This document shows, one piece after another, positions 19,580-27,381 of a stretch of 64,000 nt of DNA. The notes below the pieces were generated by a model. The model did not search any database. It was not told the origin of the DNA and was given only the letters and a program-made list of their open reading frames with translations. The stretch's first letter is position 1. The number at the start of each line of letters is the position of its first letter. The translations under genes were made by a program, and so were the position numbers. The DNA lies in contig NZ_JAATEJ010000021.1 of assembly GCF_012034175.1 (NCBI RefSeq), positions 108,605 to 172,604 of the forward strand. Reading direction: 5' to 3'. This DNA is from Actinacidiphila epipremni (GTDB lineage Bacteria > Actinomycetota > Actinomycetes > Streptomycetales > Streptomycetaceae).

Positions 19580-20384
19580 AGCCGTTGTAGATGAACCGCT
19601 GCAGGAACAGGAAGACCACCAGCGTCGGCACGATCACCAGGATCGCGCCCGCCGAGATGTCCTCCCAGTGCGCCCCGAAGGGGCCCTTGAAGCGGAAGAG
19701 CGACGTCGAGATCGTCCCCAGGTCCTCCGAGGGCATGTAGAGGAACGGGATGTAGAAGTCGTTGTAGACGGTGATGCCCTTGATGATCACCACGGTGGCG
19801 ATCGCCGGCTTCAGCAGCGGCAGGATGATCCGCCAGTAGATCGTGAACGCGTTCGCGCCGTCGATCCGCGCCGCCTCGTCCAGCGACACCGGGATGCCCC
19901 GGATGAACTGCAGGAAGATGTAGATCGACACGATGTCCGTGCCCATGTAGAGCACGATCGGCGCCCAGCGGCTGTCGAACATCCCGAAGCTGTTCACGAT
20001 CTTGAACGTCGCCACCTGCGTGGTCACGCTCGGCACCAGCGAGCCGACGAGGAAGAGCGCGACGACCAGCCGGCGCAGCCGGAAGCGGAAGCGGTCGATG
20101 GCGTACGCCGCCATCGACCCGATCAGCACCGTCCCGGCGATCGAGAAGACCAGGATGAAGGCGGTGTTCCCCAGGGCGCGCAGCATCTTCCCGGCCCGGA
20201 AGGCCGTCACGTAGTTGTGGTAGTTCAGCCAGTCGTGCGGCAGCGTCAGCGCGCCGCTGCCGTCGGCCATCTCCCGGGACGTCTTCAGCGACGTCAGGAA
20301 CACCGCGGCCAGCGGCAGCAGCACCAGCGCGCTCGCCGCCACCAGCGACAGGTACATCAGCGCCCTGGCCACCCGCGCGGTCAT
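19557..20384 (-). CDS. Carbohydrate ABC transporter permease (MalG type)
   Basis: A 275-aa inner-membrane permease with six predicted helices. The EAA loop DEAARIDGANAFTIYWRIILPLLKP (about residues 165-190) contacts the ATPase. The ATG overlaps the preceding permease stop (ATGA). It ends 23 bp inside the 3' end of the convergent beta-mannosidase gene. No ATPase gene is nearby, so a shared MsiK-like ATPase probably energises it, as known for many streptomycete sugar importers. Confidence 0.92.
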   Translation of the reverse strand: MTARVARALMYLSLVAASALVLLPLAAVFLTSLKTSREMADGSGALTLPHDWLNYHNYVTAFRAGKMLRALGNTAFILVFSIAGTVLIGSMAAYAIDRFRFRLRRLVVALFLVGSLVPSVTTQVATFKIVNSFGMFDSRWAPIVLYMGTDIVSIYIFLQFIRGIPVSLDEAARIDGANAFTIYWRIILPLLKPAIATVVIIKGITVYNDFYIPFLYMPSEDLGTISTSLFRFKGPFGAHWEDISAGAILVIVPTLVVFLFLQRFIYNGFTRGAVK

Positions 20385-21256
20385 ACGAGGTCGCTCCTCT
20401 CGTCGGGCACCAGGACCCGCTGGAGCCAGGTCACCAGCAAGATGATCACCAGCAGCGCGACGGCCGCCGCCGACGCGAGCCCCACCTTGCCGAACTCGAA
20501 GGCCAGCTTGACCGTCTGGATCACGAAGGTCTGGGTGCCGGCGGCGCCGCTCGTCATGATGTACGGGATCTCGAACGCCGACAGCGACCCGGAGACCGCC
20601 AGGATCGCGCTCAGGCTCAGCACCGGCTTGATGCCCGGCGCGATGATGTGCCGGAACTGCTGCCAGCGGTTCGCGCCGTCCAGCTCCGACGCCTCGTACA
20701 GCTCACCGGGAATGGACTGGATCGCGCCCAGGAACAGCACGAAGTTCAGCCCCATGAAGCGCCACACCGACACCCCCGCCAGCGAGGTGTTGGCCGTCCG
20801 CCCGCCGCTGAGCCAGAAGTGGTGGCCGTGCGCGCCGAAGGCGCCCAGCACGGTGTCGAGGGTGCCGTGCGGCTGGAAGAAGTACAGGAAGACGAAGCCG
20901 ATGGCGACGCCGTTGAGCAGGTAGGGGAAGAACAGGATGCCCTTGAAGAGGTTGCGCAGCCGTACGTCGAAGCTGAGCACCGTCGCGAAGTACAGCGCGA
21001 GGGCGATCTGCACCACCGACGCCACCAGGTAGTACAGGCTCACCGAGAACACCTGGAAGAGCTCGGGCCTGGTGAACAGCTCCACGTAGTTCCTGGTCCC
21101 GACGTAGCGGCGGTCCGGGCTGACGCCGTCCCAGTCGGTGAAGCTGTCCCTGATCATGTTCCCGACCGGCACATAGGTGAACGTGATCAGCAGGGCCAGC
21201 GGCACCGCCAGGTACAGCCACGGTGTCACCGTCCGCCAGACCCGGGCGCGGCTCAC
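20381..21256 (-). CDS. Carbohydrate ABC transporter permease (MalF type)
   Basis: A 291-aa permease with six membrane helices and the EAA motif EASELDGANRWQQFRHIIAPGIKP. The GTG start at 21256 overlaps the binding-protein stop (GTGA), and the downstream MalG-type gene overlaps its own stop, so all three importer genes are translationally coupled. The open frame extends far upstream, but that part lies over the binding-protein gene and is not coding. Substrate is inferred to be manno-oligosaccharide from the neighbouring GH2 gene. Confidence 0.92.
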   Translation of the reverse strand: MSRARVWRTVTPWLYLAVPLALLITFTYVPVGNMIRDSFTDWDGVSPDRRYVGTRNYVELFTRPELFQVFSVSLYYLVASVVQIALALYFATVLSFDVRLRNLFKGILFFPYLLNGVAIGFVFLYFFQPHGTLDTVLGAFGAHGHHFWLSGGRTANTSLAGVSVWRFMGLNFVLFLGAIQSIPGELYEASELDGANRWQQFRHIIAPGIKPVLSLSAILAVSGSLSAFEIPYIMTSGAAGTQTFVIQTVKLAFEFGKVGLASAAAVALLVIILLVTWLQRVLVPDERSDLV

Positions 21257-22578
21257 AGGCTCGCGGTCTTCTGCGCGGACGCCCACTTCTTCGCGAGGTC
21301 GTCGAAGACGCCCTGGAGGTCGCCGCCGGCCGCGCCGCGCGCGACGTCGATCAGGTGCCGGCGGTAGTCGGGCTTGTCCGTCATGCCGATCTCCGACTGG
21401 TTGTCGATCGCGGTGACGGTGGCCGCCTTCGCCTGCGACATCTCGACGAACCGGACACCGGCGTCCTGGAACGGCTTCAGCGCGGTCGGCTGCTGCCCGC
21501 CGCGCAGCGTCGGCACGGCCTGGTTGTCCTGCACGTAGCCGGACTTGTCGGTGAACCAGTCGATCCACGCGCGGGCCGCGGCCTTGTGCGAGGAGTGGAT
21601 GTTCACCGCCTCCTGGTAGTCGGGGGCCACCGGCGTGCAGAACTTGCCGTCCTTCTGCGACGGGAAGGGCATGTAGCCGATCTCGGCCGGGTCCCTGCCG
21701 GCCTTCTTCGCCGCGTCCTGCATCTGCACGATCGCCCAGGAGCCGAGCCACATCGTGCCGATCTTGCCGGTGGCCAGCAGGCTCTTGCTGTTCTCCCAGT
21801 TGGTGGTGGTCGGGTCCGGCTCGGAGAGCTTGTCGTGCACGATGTCGTACAGCAGGGTGTCGCCAGTGTTGAGGTCGCCGCCGGGCTTCCACGGGTCCGG
21901 GTCGCCGGCCGGCTCGTCGGTCGCCGCCGGGTCGCAGGTCACCGCGCCCTGCACCTGGGTCCAGGCGGTGAGCGGCCAGCCGTCCTTGTAGTTGGTGTAG
22001 TACGGCGTCGCGCCGGTCTTCGCCTTGACCGCCCTGAGGTCGGCCAGGAACTCCTCGGGCGTCGTCGGCCAGTCGGTGATCCCGGCCTGCTGCCAGACGT
22101 CCTTGTTGTAGACGAAGCCGTCGGCGTTGGCGAAGTTGGCGATGCCGTAGACCTTGCCGCCCACGGTGGCCTTCTCGGTGAAGGTGTACTTCTTGGCGAG
22201 TTCCCCGGCGCTGCCGAGCGAGGCGAAGAACTTCGGGTAATCGTCGGTCTTGACCGCCGCGGGGATCATGAGCACGTCGCCGTAGTTGGACGTGTTCATC
22301 CGGATCTTGACCTCGCCCTCGTAGTCCGTGATCCCCTCGAAGGTCACATGCACCTTCGGGTAGATCTCGTTGAACCGCGCGGCGTACTTCTTGAGCGTGC
22401 CGTCCTGCACCAGGTCGGTGCGCTGCGTGAGGACCTTGATGTCGCCGGTCACCGCGGCCGGGTCGGTGGGCGAGGCGGCCGAGTCGCCGCCGGACGACGA
22501 CGAGCCCCCGCCACCGCAGGACGTCGCCAGCAGCGCCATGGCGGCGAGCAGCGAACCGGCGAGTGCTGTGCGCTTCAT
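21253..22578 (-). CDS. Sugar ABC transporter substrate-binding lipoprotein
   Basis: A 441-aa family 1 extracellular solute-binding protein. The signal peptide MKRTALAGSLLAAMALLATSC ends in an LATSC lipobox, so the mature protein should be lipid-anchored at Cys21, followed by a Gly/Ser-rich tether. Later segments (VYGIANFANADGFVYNKDVW, GTMWLGSWAIVQM) are typical of the fold. The start at 22578 follows GGAG; an upstream in-frame start adds only seven residues before the signal peptide. It heads the importer operon. Confidence 0.92.
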   Translation of the reverse strand: MKRTALAGSLLAAMALLATSCGGGGSSSSGGDSAASPTDPAAVTGDIKVLTQRTDLVQDGTLKKYAARFNEIYPKVHVTFEGITDYEGEVKIRMNTSNYGDVLMIPAAVKTDDYPKFFASLGSAGELAKKYTFTEKATVGGKVYGIANFANADGFVYNKDVWQQAGITDWPTTPEEFLADLRAVKAKTGATPYYTNYKDGWPLTAWTQVQGAVTCDPAATDEPAGDPDPWKPGGDLNTGDTLLYDIVHDKLSEPDPTTTNWENSKSLLATGKIGTMWLGSWAIVQMQDAAKKAGRDPAEIGYMPFPSQKDGKFCTPVAPDYQEAVNIHSSHKAAARAWIDWFTDKSGYVQDNQAVPTLRGGQQPTALKPFQDAGVRFVEMSQAKAATVTAIDNQSEIGMTDKPDYRRHLIDVARGAAGGDLQGVFDDLAKKWASAQKTASL

Positions 22579-22642
22579 GTGCACCAACTCCGTTTCCACG
22601 ACGCCCGAGCAGGTCCGGGCCTGATGCCCCCGCGATGCGGTA

Positions 22643-22734
22643 CTTAAGCGTTTCAGTGGCAGAACGACCGCACTATTGCATTGGGTTGTGGACCGGTAAA
22701 GGGAACGGTTCGGCGCTGATGCTTAACCGTTACA
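22643..22734. promoter_or_regulatory. Promoter region of sugar importer with two operator-like boxes
   Basis: CTTAAGCGTTTCA (22643-22655) and CTTAACCGTTACA (22722-22734) resemble each other and the box upstream of the beta-mannosidase. They sit 65-160 bp upstream of the binding-protein start. The stretch is clearly less GC-rich than its surroundings. A LacI-family repressor encoded elsewhere is the simplest reading. Confidence 0.4.
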
Positions 22735-22880
22735 TAGGTCGTTCAGTACGAGCCGGCGGCGCACGCTGCGGTAGGTTGGGCGCGAGCGCCGGCCCGCCGC
22801 ACGGCCGTCAGGGGCACGCGGCACCCGAGAAGGCGTCCCGCGCAGGGCGGGGACCGCCGCCGGCCTGGTGAAAGGCCGTC

Positions 22881-23759
22881 ATGCCGCCGTCCGCGCAGCC
22901 ACCCGTGACCCCGGGGGACACCGGCGCCCCCGCCGGCCCATCCCTCGCCGCCGGCGCGTCGATCTCCGCCTCCGTCGACGGCGTCGCCGCCCGGCTGCGG
23001 GCCGCGGGCTGCGTCTTCGCCGAGGACGAGGCCCGGATCCTCCTCGACAGCGCCCGCGACCCGGCCGAGCTGGCCGCGATGGTGGCCGCCCGGGCAGGCG
23101 GCGACCCCCTCGAACACGTCGTCGGCTGGGCGGAGTTCTGCGGGCTGCGGATCGCCGTCGACCGCGGCGTGTTCGTGCCCCGCCGCCGCACCGAGCTGCT
23201 GGTCCGCGAGGCCGCCGCGCTCGGCCGCACCCTCGCCGCCGGCGGCGAGCCCGTCGTGGTGGTCGACCTGTGCTGCGGCTCCGGCGCGGTCGGCGCCGCA
23301 CTGGCCGCGGCCCTGGGCCGTACGGTGCTGCACGCCGCCGACGTCGACCCCGCAGCCGTCGCGTGCGCGGCCCGCAACCTGGGACCCGCGGGCGGGCAGG
23401 TGCACCAGGGCGACCTGTTCGACGCGCTGCCCGCCCGGCTGCGCGGCACCGTCGGCCTGCTGGCCGCCAACGTCCCCTACGTGCCCACCGCCGCGGTCGG
23501 CCTGCTGCCGTCCGAGGCCCGCGACCACGAGGCCCCGGTCGCCCTCGACGGCGGGCCCGACGGCCTGGACGTCATGCGCCGGGTCGCCGCCCGGGCGGCG
23601 CGGTGGCTCGCCCCGGGCGGCTCGCTGCTGGTCGAGGCCGGCGAGCGGCAGGCCCGCACCGCCGCGCGCGTGCTGGCGGCCGGCGGCCTGACGACCCGTA
23701 CCGCCACCGACGACGACCTCGGCGCCACCGTGCTGATCGGCACCCGCCCCCGCGGATAG
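22881..23759 (+). CDS. Putative protein N5-glutamine methyltransferase (PrmC/HemK-like)
   Basis: A 292-aa SAM-dependent methyltransferase. The SAM-binding motif is VVVDLCCGSGAVGAALA (about residues 133-149). The substrate motif reads NVPY rather than the NPPY of canonical PrmC, and is preceded by a PrmC-like EHVVGWAEFCGLRIAVDRGVFVPRRRTE segment. NVPY-type paralogues are common in actinobacteria beside a true PrmC, so release-factor methylation should not be assumed. It converges on the nickel transporter gene with 7 bp between stops. Confidence 0.8.
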   Translation: MPPSAQPPVTPGDTGAPAGPSLAAGASISASVDGVAARLRAAGCVFAEDEARILLDSARDPAELAAMVAARAGGDPLEHVVGWAEFCGLRIAVDRGVFVPRRRTELLVREAAALGRTLAAGGEPVVVVDLCCGSGAVGAALAAALGRTVLHAADVDPAAVACAARNLGPAGGQVHQGDLFDALPARLRGTVGLLAANVPYVPTAAVGLLPSEARDHEAPVALDGGPDGLDVMRRVAARAARWLAPGGSLLVEAGERQARTAARVLAAGGLTTRTATDDDLGATVLIGTRPRG

Positions 23760-23766
23760 CCGCGGG

Positions 23767-24900
23767 TCAGTCCTGCTGCTCGGCCGGACGCAGCCCCGCC
23801 GACCACTTCTCCTCGATGTTGCCGAACTTCCACACCGCGAGCGCCACCGCCCAGGTGACGAAGAACAGCCCGACGATCACATAGCCCACGATGTTCAGGT
23901 CCAGGCCCCCCACCCAGTCCCAGAACGCCCCGTGCAGCCCCGCCTTGTCGCTGACCAGCCCCAGCAGCTCCACCGTGCCGATGATCAGCGCGACGGCCAC
24001 CGACAGGCCGGTGATCGTCAGGTTGTAGTAGACCTTGCGGACCGGCTTGGAGAACGCCCACTCGTAGGCGAAGTTCATGAACGACCCGTCGATCGTGTCC
24101 AGCAGGCACATGCCCGCCGCGAACAGCACCGGCAGGCACAAGATCGCGTACCACGGCAGCCCGGACGCCGCGCCCGACCCGGCCAGCACCAGCAGCGCGA
24201 TCTCCGTCGCGGTGTCGAAGCCCAGCCCGAACAGCAGGCCCAGCGGGTACATCTGCCACGGCTTGGTGATCGACTTCATCAGCCGGCCGAGCAGCCGGTT
24301 CATGAACCCGCGGTTGTTCAGCTGCTCCTCCAGCGCGGCCTCGTCGAAGTGGCCGTCGCGCATCTGCCGGAAGACCTTCCAGATCCCGGCCAGGATCAGC
24401 AGGTTGATGAACGCGATGACGTAGAGGAACGTCCCCGACACCGTCGTGCCGATCCACCCGGTGACGTCGTGCAGGGTCGAGTCGTCGTTCTGCACCGGGT
24501 CCGACAGCGACCTGATGCCCAGCGACAGCAGCAGCGCCAGCCCGAAGACGATGCTGGAGTGGCCCAGCGAGAACCAGAAGCCCACCGACAGCGGTCGCCG
24601 GCCCTGCTGCATCAGCTTGCGGGTGGTGTTGTCGATCGCCGCGATGTGGTCGGCGTCGAAGGCGTGCCGCATGCCCAGGGTGTACGCGGTCACGCCGATG
24701 CCGATGCCGAACGACTTGGTCCCGAGGCTGTAGTGCTCCGGTGCCACGATCGCCACCAGCGTGAACCAGCCGATCACATGCAGGGCGACGATGAAGGCCG
24801 CCATCCCGCCGACCCGGGTCCACTCCGCCCGGGTCATCGAGCCCGCCATACGTCGCAGGCGCGACCCGGTGGCGTCCGGGGCCTCGGTGGTGCTGCTCAT
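23767..24900 (-). CDS. NiCoT family nickel/cobalt permease (HoxN/NixA type)
   Basis: A 377-aa integral membrane transporter with the diagnostic NiCoT signature GMRHAFDADHIAAIDN in the second helix and FSLGHSSIVF in the next. These His/Asp residues coordinate Ni(II) or Co(II) in characterised members. About eight membrane helices are visible. GGAGG precedes the ATG at 24900; a longer in-frame start at 24942 is less likely. A Nur-like box 54 bp upstream suggests nickel-dependent repression. It is divergent from the riboswitch-controlled cobalt/cobalamin operon. Confidence 0.93.
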   Translation of the reverse strand: MSSTTEAPDATGSRLRRMAGSMTRAEWTRVGGMAAFIVALHVIGWFTLVAIVAPEHYSLGTKSFGIGIGVTAYTLGMRHAFDADHIAAIDNTTRKLMQQGRRPLSVGFWFSLGHSSIVFGLALLLSLGIRSLSDPVQNDDSTLHDVTGWIGTTVSGTFLYVIAFINLLILAGIWKVFRQMRDGHFDEAALEEQLNNRGFMNRLLGRLMKSITKPWQMYPLGLLFGLGFDTATEIALLVLAGSGAASGLPWYAILCLPVLFAAGMCLLDTIDGSFMNFAYEWAFSKPVRKVYYNLTITGLSVAVALIIGTVELLGLVSDKAGLHGAFWDWVGGLDLNIVGYVIVGLFFVTWAVALAVWKFGNIEEKWSAGLRPAEQQD

Positions 24901-24953
24901 GCCTTCGTCCTCCGGGGGAGCGGCCGGTGTGCTTTTCCGCATCAGACTACTAG

Positions 24954-24970
24954 TTGCGAACGATGTGCAA
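24954..24970. promoter_or_regulatory. Putative Nur box (nickel-uptake regulator)
   Basis: TTGCGAACGATGTGCAA is a 6-5-6 arrangement matching the published streptomycete Nur consensus TTGCAA-N5-TTGCAA at 10 of 12 defined positions, with both TTGC/GCAA ends intact. It lies 54 bp upstream of the NiCoT transporter start, where repression by nickel-loaded Nur would be expected. Confidence 0.6.
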
Positions 24971-25051
24971 TAGGCCGCCCCCGGCGGCCGGAACCTCCGG
25001 AGACCTCGGTCACAAGCTGCGGAATCCCTGGTGATCGACCCTTCGCCGTGA

Positions 25052-25081
25052 TTGACGCATGACAGATCGGAGCCCTACGCT
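25052..25081 (+). promoter_or_regulatory. Putative promoter of the cobalt/cobalamin operon
   Basis: TTGACG (25052-25057) and TACGCT (25076-25081) are separated by 18 bp, resembling a housekeeping promoter. Transcription would start near 25088, just at the 5' edge of the riboswitch. Confidence 0.5.
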
Positions 25082-25082
25082 C

Positions 25083-25200
25083 GCCGGGTAAGTGATGACG
25101 TGGGGAAGCTGGTGGAACTCCAGCACGGTCGCGCCACTGTGATCCCGTCCCGCCGCCCGGCGGCACGACGGGAAGTCAGATACCCGCCCATCACGACGCC
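25083..25200 (+). ncRNA. Cobalamin (AdoCbl) riboswitch
   Basis: The leader contains a purine-rich GGGGAAGCTGGTGGAA segment, the conserved B12-box core GCCACTGT (25133-25140), and a following hairpin CCCGTC...GACGGG. It closes with GGAAGTCAGATACCCGCC, the counterpart of the usual GGAGCCAGGAGACCTGCC element. It lies directly upstream of cbtB. Cobalamin binding should lower expression of the cobalt-uptake and corrin-synthesis genes behind it. Outer boundaries are approximate. Confidence 0.85.
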
Positions 25201-25241
25201 CAGCACACCAGGGACGCACGATCCCCGAAGGAGGGCTCACC

Positions 25242-25457
25242 TTGAGCAGCATTTCCACCACCCGCCCCGCCGCCACACCGGTCGTCCTGCCGGTCACCAA
25301 GGCCGGGCTGTGGCTGGTCGGCACCGCCGTCCTCGCCCTCATCGCCTACTACTTCATCGGTGTCGACCAGGGGGCCGTCTCGGTGTTCGGCAAGGACATG
25401 CACATCCACGAGTTCGTCCACGACGCCCGCCACTTCCTGGGCTTCCCCTGCCACTGA
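25242..25457 (+). CDS. cbtB: Cobalt transporter subunit CbtB
   Basis: A 71-aa protein with one membrane helix (about residues 22-42, AGLWLVGTAVLALIAYYFIGV). The C-terminus is His-rich (DMHIHEFVHDARHFLGFPCH), a likely metal-capturing tail typical of CbtB. It starts at TTG 25242, strongly supported by AAGGAGG 8 bp upstream. CbtA follows 59 bp later. The pair forms a B12-regulated cobalt uptake system; the cobalamin riboswitch directly upstream supports this. Confidence 0.92.
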   Translation: MSSISTTRPAATPVVLPVTKAGLWLVGTAVLALIAYYFIGVDQGAVSVFGKDMHIHEFVHDARHFLGFPCH

Positions 25458-25516
25458 CGGCAGGCCGCCCCCAGGAAGCCCACGCGACCGCCCCCTGAAA
25501 CGACGGACAACTCGAC

Positions 25517-26377
25517 ATGGAAAAGAAACTCGTGCTGCGCGGCGTCCTGGCCGGCGCAGTGGCCGGCCTGCTCGCCTTCGTCTTCGCCCGGATCTTCGCC
25601 GAGCCGTACATCGGCAAGGCCATCGACTACGAGAGCGGCCGGGACGCCGCCCAGGCGGCCCTCGACAAGGCCGCCGGACTCGCTCCCGAGGCCGCGGGCC
25701 CTGACCTGTTCAGCCGCACCGTGCAGGCCGACATCGGCATCGGCGTGGGCCTGATCGTCTTCGGCATGGCGATGGGCGCGCTGTTCGCCGTCGCCTACAC
25801 CGTCTGCCTCGGCCGCGTCGGGGGGCTGCGCGCCCGCAGCCTCGCGCTGCTGGTGGCCGGCGGCGGATTCGTCGGGATGTACCTCGTGCCGTTCCTGAAG
25901 TACCCCGCCAACCCGCCGGCCATCGGCCACGAGGAGACCATCAGGGCCCGCAGCGGGCTCTACCTCATCATGGTGGTCTGCTCCGTCGCCTTCCTCGCCG
26001 GCGCGGTCTGGCTCGGCCGCCGGCTCCAGCCGCGCTTCGGCAACTGGAACGCCACGCTGCTGGCCGGCGCCGCGTTCGTCGTCGCCATCGGCGTGGTCAT
26101 GCTGCTCCTGCCCTCCCTCGGCCACCTCGGCTACAACAAGGAGCACTACGGCAACCACGCCACCGAGACACCGCAGCCGCTGACCGACGGCAAGGGCCAC
26201 ATCGTCTACCCGGGCTTCCCCGCCGACGTGCTCTTCGCCTTCCGCTTCTACTCCGTCGGCGCGCAGCTGCTGCTGTGGTCCGCGATCGGCCTGGTCTTCG
26301 CCCCGCTCGCCGAACGCGTCCTGCGCCCCGTCACGGAGGACGGCGCCGTCCGCGGAGCGGCCCCCCTCCCGGCATGA
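25517..26377 (+). CDS. cbtA: Cobalt transporter subunit CbtA
   Basis: A 286-aa integral membrane protein with about six helices, starting LRGVLAGAVAGLLAFVFARIFAEPYI, a characteristic CbtA opening. The later segments LVPFLKYPANPPAIG and HIVYPGFPADVLFAFRFYS are also typical. It works with CbtB in cobalt import. The stop overlaps the start of the next gene (ATGA), tying transport to an iron-sulfur protein and two corrin enzymes in one transcript under the riboswitch. Confidence 0.93.
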   Translation: MEKKLVLRGVLAGAVAGLLAFVFARIFAEPYIGKAIDYESGRDAAQAALDKAAGLAPEAAGPDLFSRTVQADIGIGVGLIVFGMAMGALFAVAYTVCLGRVGGLRARSLALLVAGGGFVGMYLVPFLKYPANPPAIGHEETIRARSGLYLIMVVCSVAFLAGAVWLGRRLQPRFGNWNATLLAGAAFVVAIGVVMLLLPSLGHLGYNKEHYGNHATETPQPLTDGKGHIVYPGFPADVLFAFRFYSVGAQLLLWSAIGLVFAPLAERVLRPVTEDGAVRGAAPLPA

Positions 26378-27381
26378 CCGAAGCTCCCCACCCGGGCGCG
26401 GTGATCGACGCGATCACCGCGCTCGGGCCGTTCTTCGCCTTCACCACCCACCCGGCGGACCCTTCCCGTACGGCCGGCGCGCCGCGCCCGGGGGAGTGGC
26501 AGCCCCTGGACGCCGCGGCGGTCGCCGCCCGCGTCACCGCCGTACGGCAGTGGCTCGCGGCGGCGGGCGGGCAGCCGCCCGCGGCGGTCGAACCGCGCGT
26601 CGCGGCCTCCGTCGCCCACCTCGGCCTCGCCGCCCGCCTGCTCTCGCCCGCGCTGGCGGCGGCCGTGCTGCACGGCATTCTCCTCGACCACACCCTCGCC
26701 CAGGTCCGCTGGCAACCGACGCTGGGCGCCCCGGCGCCCCTGTCCCTGCCGGAGTCCGCCCTGCGCGCGCCCCTTGAGGCGGCCCGCACGCCGGGCGGGC
26801 GGCCGGGTCCGGGGGGCGCGACCGGGCGTGCCGCCGTGCCGGAGGGGGAGGCGTCCTGCGACGCCTCGGCCGCCCGCGCGGGGGAAGGGCAGAACCTTGC
26901 CGCGCCGCCTGGCGCCGAGCACATCGGGCGCACGGCGCCCGATGCCGCGCCGGAGGGCGGCGCGCCGGCCGGCGCGCAGCGCCACGCCGCCCCGCGCGCG
27001 GCCGTACCGCCCGTCACCGCGCCGCAGGCGGAGGCGCCGGCCGATGCCTTCGCCGCCCGGCTCGCGGACGGGCCGCTCGCCGAACTCGCCGCGCTGCACG
27101 TACCGTTCGGGCTGTCCCCGCACATCGCGCTGGGCAACACCGCCTCCGCCCTCAACGGCGCCGCCGGCATGATCGCCGCCGCCCGGCCCGACCTCGCCGC
27201 GGCCAGCGCCGCCTTCGCCGCGGAGGTCCTGGCCCGCGAGCCGCTGCGCCCGCAGGCCGGCCGCACGGCCACCGGCGGCTTCCGGCGCCGCAGCTGCTGC
27301 CTGATCTACCGCGCCGCCCCCGACCGCCGCGGCGCCCTGTGCGGCGACTGCGCCCTGACCCCCTCGGACCGCCGCCCATGA
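26374..27381 (+). CDS. (2Fe-2S)-binding protein with FhuF-like C-terminus
   Basis: A 335-aa cytoplasmic protein. The C-terminus SCCLIYRAAPDRRGALCGDC gives a CC-x13-C-x2-C pattern like the [2Fe-2S] cluster site of the FhuF reductase family. The N-terminal ~130 residues and the segment from about 225 onward look folded. Between them (about 131-225) lies an Ala/Pro/Gly-rich linker. It is coupled by ATGA overlaps to cbtA and cobF. A role as a reductase in cobalt or corrinoid handling is inferred from the operon; a siderophore role is the alternative. Confidence 0.75.
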   Translation: MTEAPHPGAVIDAITALGPFFAFTTHPADPSRTAGAPRPGEWQPLDAAAVAARVTAVRQWLAAAGGQPPAAVEPRVAASVAHLGLAARLLSPALAAAVLHGILLDHTLAQVRWQPTLGAPAPLSLPESALRAPLEAARTPGGRPGPGGATGRAAVPEGEASCDASAARAGEGQNLAAPPGAEHIGRTAPDAAPEGGAPAGAQRHAAPRAAVPPVTAPQAEAPADAFAARLADGPLAELAALHVPFGLSPHIALGNTASALNGAAGMIAAARPDLAAASAAFAAEVLAREPLRPQAGRTATGGFRRRSCCLIYRAAPDRRGALCGDCALTPSDRRP

